Below, piece after piece: positions 1-5,832 of a stretch of DNA of 5,832 nucleotides (position 1 is its first letter; every line of letters starts with the position of its first letter). Both the position numbers and the translations under genes were made by a program. The notes under the pieces are model-generated. The model made no database searches. It had not been told where the DNA came from and saw only the letters and a list, made by a program, of their open reading frames with translations. Origin of the DNA: an uncultured Propionibacteriaceae bacterium (GTDB lineage Bacteria > Actinomycetota > Actinomycetes > Propionibacteriales > Propionibacteriaceae); assembly GCA_936941515.1 (NCBI GenBank), contig CAKZJI010000164.1, forward strand, positions 1 through 5,832, given 5' to 3'.

Positions 1-417
1 GCTCTCCGGGGTGGTGATGAGAATATCCGGCGGCTTGCGGGCCTGCCGGTTGCGTTCCGCCTGCGGGGTGTCGCCGGAGCGCACCGCCACAGAAATATCC
101 GGCATGTCCAGCTCCATGCGCTGCGCCACACGGGCAATGCCGGTCAGAGGTGCGCGGAGGTTGTTCTCCACATCAACGCCGAGGGCCTTCAGCGGGGAGA
201 CATACACCACCCGCGTGCCCCGGGGCCGTTGCTCCGGTCGCAGTAGGGCGTCAAGGGCGTGGAGGAAAGCCGCCAGAGTCTTCCCGGAGCCCGTGGGCGC
301 CACCACCAGCACGTGACCTCCGGTGCCGATCGCCTTCCACGCCCCCTCCTGCACCGTGGTCGCAGCGGGGAAGGAGGCCTCGAACCAGCTGCGGGTGGGA
401 GGTGAGAATCCGGTCAA
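1..417 (-). CDS. lhr: ATP-dependent helicase, Lhr family (N-terminal 139 residues, cut by window edge)
   Basis: Start of a superfamily 2 Lhr-type helicase, an ATP-driven 3'-to-5' DNA translocase linked to DNA repair. Seen here: a Q-motif-like Gln23, a Walker A motif PTGSGKT at residues 41-47, the Lhr-typical SPLKALGVDVENNLRAPL at 74-91 (motif Ia region), RSGDTP at 113-118, and PPDILITTPES at 129-139 (motif Ib region). The downstream DEAH/DECH box, second RecA domain and C-terminal region lie outside; actinobacterial Lhr proteins are about 1,500 residues long, so only about a tenth is visible. The start is inferred as TTG at 417-415: an in-frame stop lies at 432-430, no ATG or GTG lies between, and the TTG overlaps the gnd stop by four bases (TTGA). 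The ribosome binding site is weak (GAGAT, nine bases upstream), which fits translational coupling to gnd. Family assignment is secure; the exact start is less so. Confidence 0.9.
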   Translation of the reverse strand, partial: MTGFSPPTRSWFEASFPAATTVQEGAWKAIGTGGHVLVVAPTGSGKTLAAFLHALDALLRPEQRPRGTRVVYVSPLKALGVDVENNLRAPLTGIARVAQRMELDMPDISVAVRSGDTPQAERNRQARKPPDILITTPES

Positions 418-1850
418 CCGGCGGCGATCTCAGCGCCGTCAGTTGACCAGTTGATGTGGAATGCGCCTTCGTCGTCGATGCGACGATAGGTGTGCGCGCC
501 GAAATAGTCACGCAGCCCCTGGGTCAGGGCGGCATTCAGCCGCGGTGCCCGGACCTGGTCATAGTGGGACAGCGCGGCGGCGAAGCCGGGCACCGGTATT
601 CCAGCCTGGACTGCCGTGGCGACGACCCGTCGCCAGGCGTTCTGGCAGTTCGCCAGCTCCGCGGCCACGGAGGGAGCCTCCAGGAGAGTCACCAGATTGC
701 CGGCGGCGTATTCAGAGCGGATCCGCTCCAGCAGGCGGGCGCGGATGATGCAGCCCGCACGCCAGATCTTCGCGACCTCGGCGATGTTGATCTTCCAGCC
801 ATACTCGGCGGCCGCCATGCGGATCTCGTCGAGCCCCTGCGCGTATGCCACCACCTTGCTGGCCCACAGCGCCTGCCGAACGGCCTCGACGAAATCCTCC
901 CGATCCGTGACCTGAAGGCTGCCGTCGGGCCCCTGCAGAGCAGCCCCTGCCGCGGCGCGCAGCTCCGGGCTGGAGGAGACCGCCCGGGAGAAGACCGATT
1001 CGGCGATGGTGTTCACCGGGGTTCCCAAATCCAGCGCGGACTGCACCGTCCAGGTTCCCGTCCCCTTCATGCCCGCGGCATCGGCGATCACGTCGACCAG
1101 CGGCACCCCGGTGCGTGGATCGGTCTTGCGCAGCACCTCGGAGGTGATCTCAATGAGGTAGGAGTCAAGGTCCCCCCGGTTCCAGGAGGCGAACACGTCG
1201 GCCTGCTCCTCATGGCTGAGCCCCAGGGCCCTCAGCAGCGTCCAGGCCTCGCCGATGAACTGCATGTCGGCGTACTCAATGCCGTTGTGCACCATCTTCA
1301 CGAAATGACCGGCCCCGTCAGAGCCGATGTAGGTGCAGCACGGCTCCCCGTCCACGTCAGCTGCGATCCTCTCCAGGATCGGACCCAGGGCCTGGTAGGA
1401 CTCCTCCGATCCCCCCGGCATGATTGAGGGGCCCTCCAGCGCGCCGATCTCGCCGCCCGAGATGCCGGCACCGACGAAATGCAGTCCGAGAGCGCGCAGC
1501 TTCTCCTCGCGGCGACGGGTGTCCTGGAAGAAGGCATTGCCGCCGTCCACCACGATGTCCCCCCTCTCCAGCAGGGGAGTGAGGGCCTCGATTGTCGCGT
1601 CCGTCGGGGCACCGGCCTTCACCATGAGGATGATGCGGCGCGGACGCTCCAGGGAGGCCACGAAATCCGCCAGCTCATGTGCTGGACGCAGGTCACCTTC
1701 CGCGCCATGCTGGGCGATCACCTCGTCGGTCCGGGCAGCGGTCCGGTTGTAGACGGCTACCCGGAACCCCTTGTGGGCCAGGTTGCGGGCCAGGTTGGAC
1801 CCCATCACCGCCATGCCGATCACGCCGACCTGCGCCAGTTGCTCCGCCAT
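414..1850 (-). CDS. gnd: 6-phosphogluconate dehydrogenase, decarboxylating, NADP-type
   Basis: Cytosolic enzyme of the oxidative pentose phosphate pathway that converts 6-phosphogluconate to ribulose 5-phosphate and CO2, yielding NADPH. At 478 residues it has the usual length of the long, homodimeric form. Visible features: a Rossmann nucleotide loop around GVIGMAVMG (9-17); NRT at 35-37 after the second strand, as in NADP-preferring members; SGGEIGALEGPSIMPGG at 131-147; the catalytic block HFVKMVHNGIEY at 182-193 with the presumed general base Lys185 and acid Glu192; the family signature at 255-267 ending in KGTGTW; and the C-terminal RDYFGAH at 447-453, whose Arg and His in known structures reach into the partner subunit's active site. 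One signature position is unusual: Met261 where Asn, Gln or Ser is expected. The ATG start is supported by AGGAGG seven or so bases upstream. The stop overlaps the proposed lhr start. Confidence 0.97.
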   Translation of the reverse strand: MAEQLAQVGVIGMAVMGSNLARNLAHKGFRVAVYNRTAARTDEVIAQHGAEGDLRPAHELADFVASLERPRRIILMVKAGAPTDATIEALTPLLERGDIVVDGGNAFFQDTRRREEKLRALGLHFVGAGISGGEIGALEGPSIMPGGSEESYQALGPILERIAADVDGEPCCTYIGSDGAGHFVKMVHNGIEYADMQFIGEAWTLLRALGLSHEEQADVFASWNRGDLDSYLIEITSEVLRKTDPRTGVPLVDVIADAAGMKGTGTWTVQSALDLGTPVNTIAESVFSRAVSSSPELRAAAGAALQGPDGSLQVTDREDFVEAVRQALWASKVVAYAQGLDEIRMAAAEYGWKINIAEVAKIWRAGCIIRARLLERIRSEYAAGNLVTLLEAPSVAAELANCQNAWRRVVATAVQAGIPVPGFAAALSHYDQVRAPRLNAALTQGLRDYFGAHTYRRIDDEGAFHINWSTDGAEIAAG

Positions 1851-1856
1851 CTGTTA

Positions 1857-1862
1857 CCTCCT
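1857..1862 (-). promoter_or_regulatory. Ribosome binding site of gnd
   Basis: A perfect AGGAGG lies six bases before the gnd ATG at 1850. It is the strongest Shine-Dalgarno match in the window and fixes the gnd start. It suggests gnd is translated independently rather than by read-through from pyrC, which ends 136 bases upstream. Confidence 0.85.
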
Positions 1863-1890
1863 GATCTGTGGCCCCACAGCCAACGAGCCC

Positions 1891-1896
1891 AGTGTA
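1891..1896 (-). promoter_or_regulatory. Possible -10 element of a gnd promoter
   Basis: On the minus strand the hexamer TACACT matches the TANNNT pattern of actinobacterial housekeeping -10 elements and would give a leader of roughly 30-35 bases before gnd. The position 17 bases upstream reads GAAAGC, which is not a recognisable -35 element; many actinobacterial promoters lack one. The call rests on one hexamer plus its place in a 136-base gap before a well-expressed type of gene, so it is weak. Confidence 0.3.
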
Positions 1897-1906
1897 GGGC
1901 ACCCCC

Positions 1907-1920
1907 GGAAAGAGCTTTCC
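1907..1920. repeat. Perfect 6-bp inverted repeat upstream of gnd (possible operator)
   Basis: GGAAAG-AG-CTTTCC is a perfect inverted repeat with 6-base arms and a 2-base spacer. The spacer is too short for a good RNA hairpin, so a dimeric DNA-binding protein site is the more natural reading. It covers the place where the -35 contact would fall if TACACT at 1896-1891 is the -10 element. No regulator is identifiable from this window. Confidence 0.35.
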
Positions 1921-1928
1921 CCACGCAT

Positions 1929-1952
1929 CCCAGGCACCGGGGTGTCCCTGGG
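1929..1952 (-). terminator. Weak hairpin after pyrC, possible U-tract-less terminator
   Basis: Arms CCCAGG (1929-1934) and CCTGGG (1947-1952) enclose a second short stem CAC/GTG with a 4-base loop and a 2-base bulge. It begins 35 bases after the pyrC stop on the transcribed strand. There is no run of T residues after it, so it is not a classical intrinsic terminator; GC-rich actinobacteria often show such stems at operon ends. It would separate the pyr operon from gnd if real. Confidence 0.3.
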
Positions 1953-1986
1953 CGGGGTCCGCATCGTGACCTGCCCCGGCACGGGA

Positions 1987-3252
1987 TCAGCGACGATACG
2001 TCTCACGGCCATGAAGGAATGTCGCCACCACTGGGTCCGGCAGGGTGCGGCCATGGTAGGGGTTGTTGCGACTCAGCGAAGCGGAGTCGGCACGGTCAAC
2101 GACGCCGGTGCGATCCGGATCCACCAGCACCAGGTTCGCGGGCTCCCCGGCGGCGAGCGGACGTCCCTGCCGGCTCAGACGCCCCAGTCGTGCGGGAGCA
2201 TGGCTCATGCGCTCAGCCACCCCAGCCCAGTCGAGGCGGCCCGGACGCACCATGGTCTCGACGACGACCCCGAGTGCTTGCTCCAGTCCGAGCATGCCCG
2301 GCCTGGCATCCACGAAGGCATGGTCCTTGTCCTGGGGGGCGTGCGGTGCATGATCGGTGCCCACCATGTCGATGGTCCCGTCCTCAAGGCCTGCCCGCAC
2401 GGCCTCAATGTGCTCTGGTGTGCGCAGCGGCGGATTCACCTTGAAGGTCGTGTCGTAGCCGGTCAGCTCTGCGGTGCCCAGCAGCAGATGGTGCGGGGTC
2501 ACCTCCGCGGTGACCCTCACGCCCCGTGCCTTGGCCCAGCGCACAACGTCCACCCCCTCAGCCGTCGAGACATGGCACACGTGCAGCCGGGAGCCGGTAG
2601 CCTCCGCCAGCTGCACATCGCGGGCGATGATGGTGGACTCGGCCACCGGGGGCCAGCCGCCCAGCCCCAGCCGCCCTGACAGCTCACCCTCATGACAGCA
2701 GGCCCCCGGACCCGCCAAATGGGAGTCCTGCGCATGCTGTGCGATGACCCCGTCGAACGGCTTGACCCACTCCAGGGCCCTGCGCATCAGTTGGGGATTC
2801 ATCAGACACATGCCGTCGTCGGAGAACATGGTGACCGCCGCCCGGGAGCGGTGCATGAGCCCCAGCTCCGCGAGCTCCTCACCGCGCAGACCCTTCGAGA
2901 TCGCGCCGACGACCGCCACATCGACCAGCCCGGCTGTCACCCCCAGGTGGTGCACGTGCTCAGCGCGTTCCGCGGTATCGGTGACGGGCGTCGTATTCGC
3001 CATGGCGAACACCGAGGTGTAACCGCCCCTGGCCGCTGCGTGGGAACCACTGAGCACGGTCTCTGCGTCCTCCCGTCCCGGTTCCCGCAGGTGGGTGTGG
3101 GGATCCACCAGGCCGGGCAGCGCGACCAGCCCCTCGCCGTCGATCGTGCGGGCCCCGTCGGGCGCCTCGGCGACGAAATGGCCGTCGGCGATGTGCAGGT
3201 TGGTGCGTTCACCGCTCGGCAGGGTGACGCCGGTGATGGTGAGGGCGGTCAT
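1987..3252 (-). CDS. pyrC: Dihydroorotase, class I
   Basis: Third step of de novo UMP synthesis: reversible cyclisation of N-carbamoyl-L-aspartate to dihydroorotate, in the cytosol. The 421-residue length and motifs fit the class I (Aquifex/Bacillus-like) amidohydrolase group rather than the shorter E. coli class II enzyme. Visible motifs: the metal-binding HxH in DPHTHLREPG (50-59; His52, His54, with substrate-binding Arg56), ANTTP (85-89), FSDDG (143-147) with the aspartate that takes the bridging-ligand role in class I enzymes, His173 in AQHAQD, His227 in HVCHVST, and Asp300 in GTDHAPH, the usual catalytic Asp. Asn396-397 in SRNNPYHG matches the conserved C-terminal segment. The ATG start has GAGGAG five bases upstream and shares one base with the pyrB stop (TGATG), indicating coupled translation. 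Aspartate carbamoyltransferase and dihydroorotase act in sequence and associate physically in some bacteria, for example Aquifex; whether they do here is unknown. Confidence 0.97.
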   Translation of the reverse strand: MTALTITGVTLPSGERTNLHIADGHFVAEAPDGARTIDGEGLVALPGLVDPHTHLREPGREDAETVLSGSHAAARGGYTSVFAMANTTPVTDTAERAEHVHHLGVTAGLVDVAVVGAISKGLRGEELAELGLMHRSRAAVTMFSDDGMCLMNPQLMRRALEWVKPFDGVIAQHAQDSHLAGPGACCHEGELSGRLGLGGWPPVAESTIIARDVQLAEATGSRLHVCHVSTAEGVDVVRWAKARGVRVTAEVTPHHLLLGTAELTGYDTTFKVNPPLRTPEHIEAVRAGLEDGTIDMVGTDHAPHAPQDKDHAFVDARPGMLGLEQALGVVVETMVRPGRLDWAGVAERMSHAPARLGRLSRQGRPLAAGEPANLVLVDPDRTGVVDRADSASLSRNNPYHGRTLPDPVVATFLHGRETYRR

Positions 3253-4181
3253 CAGGACTCCTCTCCCGCCAGCAGGTGATATAGGACGCTCATCCGCACT
3301 GCCACGCCGGCGGAGACCTGGTCGAGGATGATGGAGCGATCCGAGTCCGCCGCCTCGGAGGAGATCTCCAACCCCCGATTGATGGGACCCGGATGCGCGA
3401 TGCAGGCGCCAGGGGGCAGCAGGGCGAGCCTGCGTGGCGTGAGGCCGTAGGCGTCGACATACTCTCGTTCCGAGGGGAAGAAGCCGCCGCTCATCCGCTC
3501 CCGCTGCACCCGCAGCATCATAGCGACGTCCACGTCCGGCAGCACTTGGTCAAGGTCGTGGCTGCACTCCACCCCCCACGTCTCAACGCCGGGCGGCATG
3601 AGCGTGGGTGGCGCCACCAGCGACACGAAGGCCCCCAGCTTGCGAAGCAGCGACACATTGGAGCGCACCACACGGGAATGCAGCAGATCACCGGTGATGG
3701 CGACCCTCTTGCCCGCGATCTCCCCCAGATCGTGGGCGCGGAGATGCCGACGGATGGCGTGCGCGTCGAGCAGAGCCTGCGTCGGATGCTCATGCATGCC
3801 GTCGCCGGCGTTGATCATTGAGGCCCGCACCCAACCCGCGGCCTGGGCGACGGTGCCGGAGCCCGCGTGGCGCATCACGATCGCATCAACCCCCATCGCG
3901 TCCAGCGTCATGAGAGTGTCACGCAGCGACTCCCCCTTGGACACGCTGGAGCCCTTCGCCGACACGTTGATCGCGTCCGCCGACAGCCATTTGGCGGCCA
4001 GCTCGAAGGACGAACGGGTGCGTGTGGAGTCCTCGAAGAACAGATTCACCACTGTGCGGCCACGCAGCGCGGGAAGTTTCTTCACCGGCCGTGACTGCAC
4101 GTCATGCATCTCCTCGGCCGTGTCCAGCAGCCTGAGGATCTGCTCGACGCTGAGATCGTCGATGCTGAGAAGGTGCTTCAC
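3252..4181 (-). CDS. pyrB: Aspartate carbamoyltransferase catalytic subunit
   Basis: Second step of de novo UMP synthesis: carbamoyl phosphate plus L-aspartate gives N-carbamoyl-L-aspartate and phosphate. At 309 residues it is a full-length catalytic chain. Seen in order: the carbamoyl-phosphate loop [13 protein letters not shown] (48-60), the neighbouring-subunit loop SSVSKGES (78-85) with Lys82, Arg104-His105, HPTQALLD (132-139), HSR (168-170), the aspartate-binding RVQ at 224-226, and [11 protein letters not shown] (263-273). All expected catalytic residues are present. No pyrI regulatory subunit gene is adjacent, as usual outside enterobacteria, so allosteric control by that route is unlikely. 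The start is GTG at 4181-4179 with GGAG six bases upstream; it overlaps the pyrR stop by four bases (GTGA). The 3' end shares a base with pyrC, placing pyrB in the middle of a tightly coupled pyrR-pyrB-pyrC unit. Confidence 0.97.
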   Translation of the reverse strand: MKHLLSIDDLSVEQILRLLDTAEEMHDVQSRPVKKLPALRGRTVVNLFFEDSTRTRSSFELAAKWLSADAINVSAKGSSVSKGESLRDTLMTLDAMGVDAIVMRHAGSGTVAQAAGWVRASMINAGDGMHEHPTQALLDAHAIRRHLRAHDLGEIAGKRVAITGDLLHSRVVRSNVSLLRKLGAFVSLVAPPTLMPPGVETWGVECSHDLDQVLPDVDVAMMLRVQRERMSGGFFPSEREYVDAYGLTPRRLALLPPGACIAHPGPINRGLEISSEAADSDRSIILDQVSAGVAVRMSVLYHLLAGEES

Positions 4182-4714
4182 GAGATGCTCCGCTCAATGG
4201 TGACCTGGTCGTCGCCGTCGGTCTCGGTGAGATGCACTCGGACACGCTCCGCACGCGCCGTCGGCAGCGACCTGCCGATCACGTCTCCCCGGATGGGCAG
4301 CTCCCGCAGCCCTCGATCCACCAGGACTGCGAGATGGATGGCACGTGGGCGGCCGAGGTCTGCCAGCGCCAGCAGCGCGGCCTGCACAGTGCGGCCCGAA
4401 TACAGCACATCGTCGATGAGCACAACAGTTCGCCCGTCAATGGGTGGCACGGCGCTGCGTCTGACGGGGCGGGTTGGGTTGCTGCGCAGATCGTCGCGAT
4501 ACATGGTGATGTCGAGCTGCCCCACCGGCAGTTCGCGACCCTCCCGGGCGGTGATCACGCCCAGCCTTCCGGCCAGGGGAGCGCCCCTCGTCAGGATGCC
4601 CAGCAGCACCGCATTGTCTCCGCCGTGGGTGAGCTCCAGGATCTCGTGGGCCATTCGCGTCAAGGCGAAACCCATCTCCTCCGCGGACATCACCACCCGG
4701 GACTCCACGCCCAT
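4178..4714 (-). CDS. pyrR: Bifunctional PyrR: pyr operon regulator / uracil phosphoribosyltransferase
   Basis: UMP/UTP-responsive RNA-binding protein that represses pyr operons, and usually also a uracil phosphoribosyltransferase. The 178-residue product has the type I PRTase PRPP loop [13 protein letters not shown] (97-109, with Asp101-Asp102), ILTRGAPLA (40-48), and the PyrR-typical DITMYRDDL (68-76) and ALTRMAHEI (17-25). The start is ATG at 4714, preceded by GGGAGGAGA. The reading frame stays open to an ATG at 4861, but that version would add 49 atypical residues and overlap the end of pepN; 178 residues is the family norm. By recall alignment with Bacillus subtilis PyrR, RNA-contact residues Thr18, Arg19, His22, Arg141 and Arg146 are kept, while His140 is Leu136 here and Lys152 is Arg148. 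The gene leads the pyr operon. In mycobacteria PyrR represses translation near its own ribosome binding site; a similar mechanism here is inference. Confidence 0.95.
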   Translation of the reverse strand: MGVESRVVMSAEEMGFALTRMAHEILELTHGGDNAVLLGILTRGAPLAGRLGVITAREGRELPVGQLDITMYRDDLRSNPTRPVRRSAVPPIDGRTVVLIDDVLYSGRTVQAALLALADLGRPRAIHLAVLVDRGLRELPIRGDVIGRSLPTARAERVRVHLTETDGDDQVTIERSIS

Positions 4715-4717
4715 CGC

Positions 4718-4726
4718 TCTCCTCCC
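4718..4726 (-). promoter_or_regulatory. Ribosome binding site of pyrR (decides the start)
   Basis: GGGAGGAGA lies just before the ATG at 4714, with GGAGG six bases from the start codon. This selects the 178-residue PyrR over the longer frame beginning at 4861. As the first gene of the pyr operon, this is also the natural place for translational control by PyrR, but I do not see a clear strong stem that would hide it. Confidence 0.8.
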
Positions 4727-4757
4727 ATCGTCTTGAGAATCCACCCCGCCCGCATGA

Positions 4758-4789
4758 CATGGGGTGATGCCCACGTGCATCACCCCATG
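4758..4789 (-). terminator. Strong 13-bp perfect hairpin between pepN and pyrR
   Basis: Arms at 4758-4770 and 4777-4789 (CATGGGGTGATGC and its exact complement) enclose a 6-base loop. On the minus strand the stem starts four bases after the pepN stop at 4796-4794 and ends 43 bases before the pyrR start. Position and strength suggest a transcription terminator for pepN of the kind lacking a U-tract: the bases after it are TCATGCGGGCGGGG. Alternatively it is part of the pyrR leader and serves in pyrimidine control. A stem of 13 unbroken pairs is very unlikely by chance in a 79-base gap. Structure is certain; function is inferred. Confidence 0.65.
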
Positions 4790-4793
4790 CGTC

Positions 4794-5832
4794 TCAGACC
4801 TCGTGAGAGAGGCTGCGCTCCTGGACCCGCAGGTTGCGTTCCGCCTCATCCAGGCGCTCACTCAGCAGGCGTCGTACCTGCTCGCTCGGCTGCCCCTCCG
4901 CGAGGTAGCCGCGGAAGCGGGCGACGACATCAGCTGTGGCCAGCGGCTCCGGGAAAAGCCAGCGCAGGGCGGTCCCGACCGCGGCATAGCCCCGCTCAAC
5001 CCATCCGCCCTCACGGGCAGAGATCTGACGGGCCAGCTCCGCGTAGGCGTCGACATAGGGAGTCAGGAGCTCCTCCTGCCCGTAGGCGACGAAGCTTGAT
5101 GCGATGCTGCGGTGGGTCTCGTTCGGAACCTCCGGCTCCGAGGTCGCCAGCCGCCAGGCCTCGGTCTTCGCCTCGGCGCTCGGCAGGCTGGCCCGTGCCC
5201 CGGCTGCATGTTCTGCGCCGGAGTTGGTGTTGTCCCGTTCCAGCTCTGCGGCAATCTCGGCCTCGCCGAAGACCCCGCGGCGGGCCAAAGTCGCCACGAT
5301 CAGCCAGCGCAGCTCGGTGTCGACGGACAGCAACACCGGCACCTCCACGTCCTCCAGCCAGCTGTGGATGAGGTCGCAGGCCTCCTTGCTGCGGGCCACT
5401 GCGATGAGGGTCTTGGCGATGATCAGCTGCGCATCCGAGCCCGGCTCCGCATCCTTGAGCAGACCAGCGAGACCGGTGACGAGCCGCGCATTTGCCGCGT
5501 CCCGCAGGCTGGGAGCCATGAAGCGCCCAGAGCAGGCGGCGGCCTGGGCCAGCACCGTCGTGACGGCTGCCATGTCGGTTTCCGAGCCGATCCCCTGAAG
5601 CGCGAGGGAGACCATCTCCTGCGGGGCGATCTCGGCGTCGCGAACAGAGTCCCAAAAGAGCGTCCAGGTGACGGCCCTGGCCAGGGGATCCGTCAACCGG
5701 TCGATGCCTGCGACCAGGGCGTTTCGTGATCCCTCGTCCAGGCGGATCTTCGCGTAGGCGAGGTCGTCGTCGTTCAGCAGCACCAGGTCGGGCTGCGTCC
5801 GCCCCTTCAGCTCGGGGACCTCGGTGAGGTCG
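4794..5832 (-). CDS. pepN: Aminopeptidase N, M1 family (C-terminal 345 residues, cut by window edge)
   Basis: C-terminal part of a zinc metallopeptidase that removes N-terminal residues from peptides in the cytosol. Only the ERAP1-like C-terminal domain is in the window; the catalytic domain with GxMEN and HExxH(x18)E motifs lies beyond the right edge, so activity cannot be judged. The frame is open to the edge (first whole codon 5831-5829). Recognition rests on the domain-start segment PDLVLLNDDDLAYAKIRLD-like sequence at fragment residues 14-32, followed by LARAVTWTLFWDSVRDAE (49-66), characteristic of actinobacterial PepN, and on the all-helical, Ala/Leu/Glu-rich repeats that continue to the end. 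Family members are about 850 residues, so roughly 500 residues are missing. The C-terminus ends SLSHEV with a TGA stop. It is separated from pyrR by 79 bases with a strong hairpin, so it is probably a separate transcription unit. Confidence 0.88.
   Translation of the reverse strand, partial: DLTEVPELKGRTQPDLVLLNDDDLAYAKIRLDEGSRNALVAGIDRLTDPLARAVTWTLFWDSVRDAEIAPQEMVSLALQGIGSETDMAAVTTVLAQAAACSGRFMAPSLRDAANARLVTGLAGLLKDAEPGSDAQLIIAKTLIAVARSKEACDLIHSWLEDVEVPVLLSVDTELRWLIVATLARRGVFGEAEIAAELERDNTNSGAEHAAGARASLPSAEAKTEAWRLATSEPEVPNETHRSIASSFVAYGQEELLTPYVDAYAELARQISAREGGWVERGYAAVGTALRWLFPEPLATADVVARFRGYLAEGQPSEQVRRLLSERLDEAERNLRVQERSLSHEV

Noticed and set aside
1854..2054. Small 66-codon minus-strand frame across the pyrC-gnd gap
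   Set aside because: It starts inside pyrC in another frame, has no family-like sequence and no clear ribosome binding site; a chance frame is more likely.
4700..4728. Hairpin hiding the pyrR ribosome binding site (GGGA pairing with TCCC at the start of the coding region)
   Set aside because: Only four base pairs with a loop of about 20 bases; too weak to claim without folding calculations.
4731..4757. Promoter between the hairpin and pyrR
   Set aside because: The only candidate -10 (GATTCT) is a poor match with no -35 partner at a suitable distance.
4715..4861. N-terminal extension of PyrR to an ATG at 4861
   Set aside because: It would overlap the end of pepN, would be translated through the 13-bp stem, adds 49 residues without PyrR similarity, and ignores the strong ribosome binding site before 4714.
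4232..5371. Long plus-strand open frame (379 codons) opposite pyrR and pepN, and similar ones at 456-1427, 1479-2444, 1771-2679 and 2692-3279
   Set aside because: Their translations are rich in Arg, Pro, Gly and His with no recognisable domain, they lie opposite genes with clear family motifs, and such open antisense frames are expected in GC-rich coding DNA.
1..5832. Mobile elements, CRISPR arrays, tRNA/rRNA genes, toxin-antitoxin or phage defence genes
   Set aside because: No terminal repeats, repeated spacers, RNA-gene-like stretches or defence domains seen; all coding space is filled by recognised core genes on one strand.

Overview
This is a GC-rich chromosomal window with six protein-coding genes, all on the minus strand. 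Read in the direction of transcription (high to low coordinates) they are pepN (3' part only), pyrR, pyrB, pyrC, gnd and lhr (5' part only). Protein features and base composition suggest an actinobacterium: an actinobacterial-type aminopeptidase N C-terminal domain, a PyrR-led pyrimidine cluster with class I dihydroorotase, a long-form Lhr helicase, strong C/G third-position preference, and GTG and TTG starts beside ATG. A Propionibacteriaceae-like host would fit, but that is inference and no marker fixes the genus.

Layout. Positions 5832-4794 hold the last 345 residues of an M1 aminopeptidase, ending in its ERAP1-like C-terminal domain. A 79-base gap (4793-4715) follows, containing a perfect 13-bp inverted repeat and a strong ribosome binding site. 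Next come pyrR (4714-4178), pyrB (4181-3252) and pyrC (3252-1987), joined by 4-base and 1-base stop/start overlaps, so they almost certainly form one translationally coupled operon. A 136-base gap (1986-1851) carries a weak hairpin, a short palindrome and a possible -10 element, then the strong ribosome binding site of gnd (1850-414). The gnd stop codon overlaps a TTG start for lhr, which runs off the left edge.

Function. PyrB and PyrC catalyse two consecutive steps of de novo UMP synthesis, and PyrR is the UMP/UTP-sensing RNA-binding regulator of such operons. The carAB, pyrD and pyrF genes that often follow pyrC in actinobacteria are absent here; an unrelated unit starts instead. Gnd is the NADPH-producing, ribulose-5-phosphate-forming step of the pentose phosphate pathway, which indirectly supplies PRPP for nucleotides. 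Lhr is a DNA repair helicase.

This is essentially ordinary core-genome sequence. I found no mobile element, CRISPR array, tRNA or rRNA gene and no candidate for a novel system. What deserves a second look is small: two intergenic inverted repeats, coupling of lhr to gnd through a TTG codon, the break in the pyr cluster, and unusual residues in PyrR and 6-phosphogluconate dehydrogenase.
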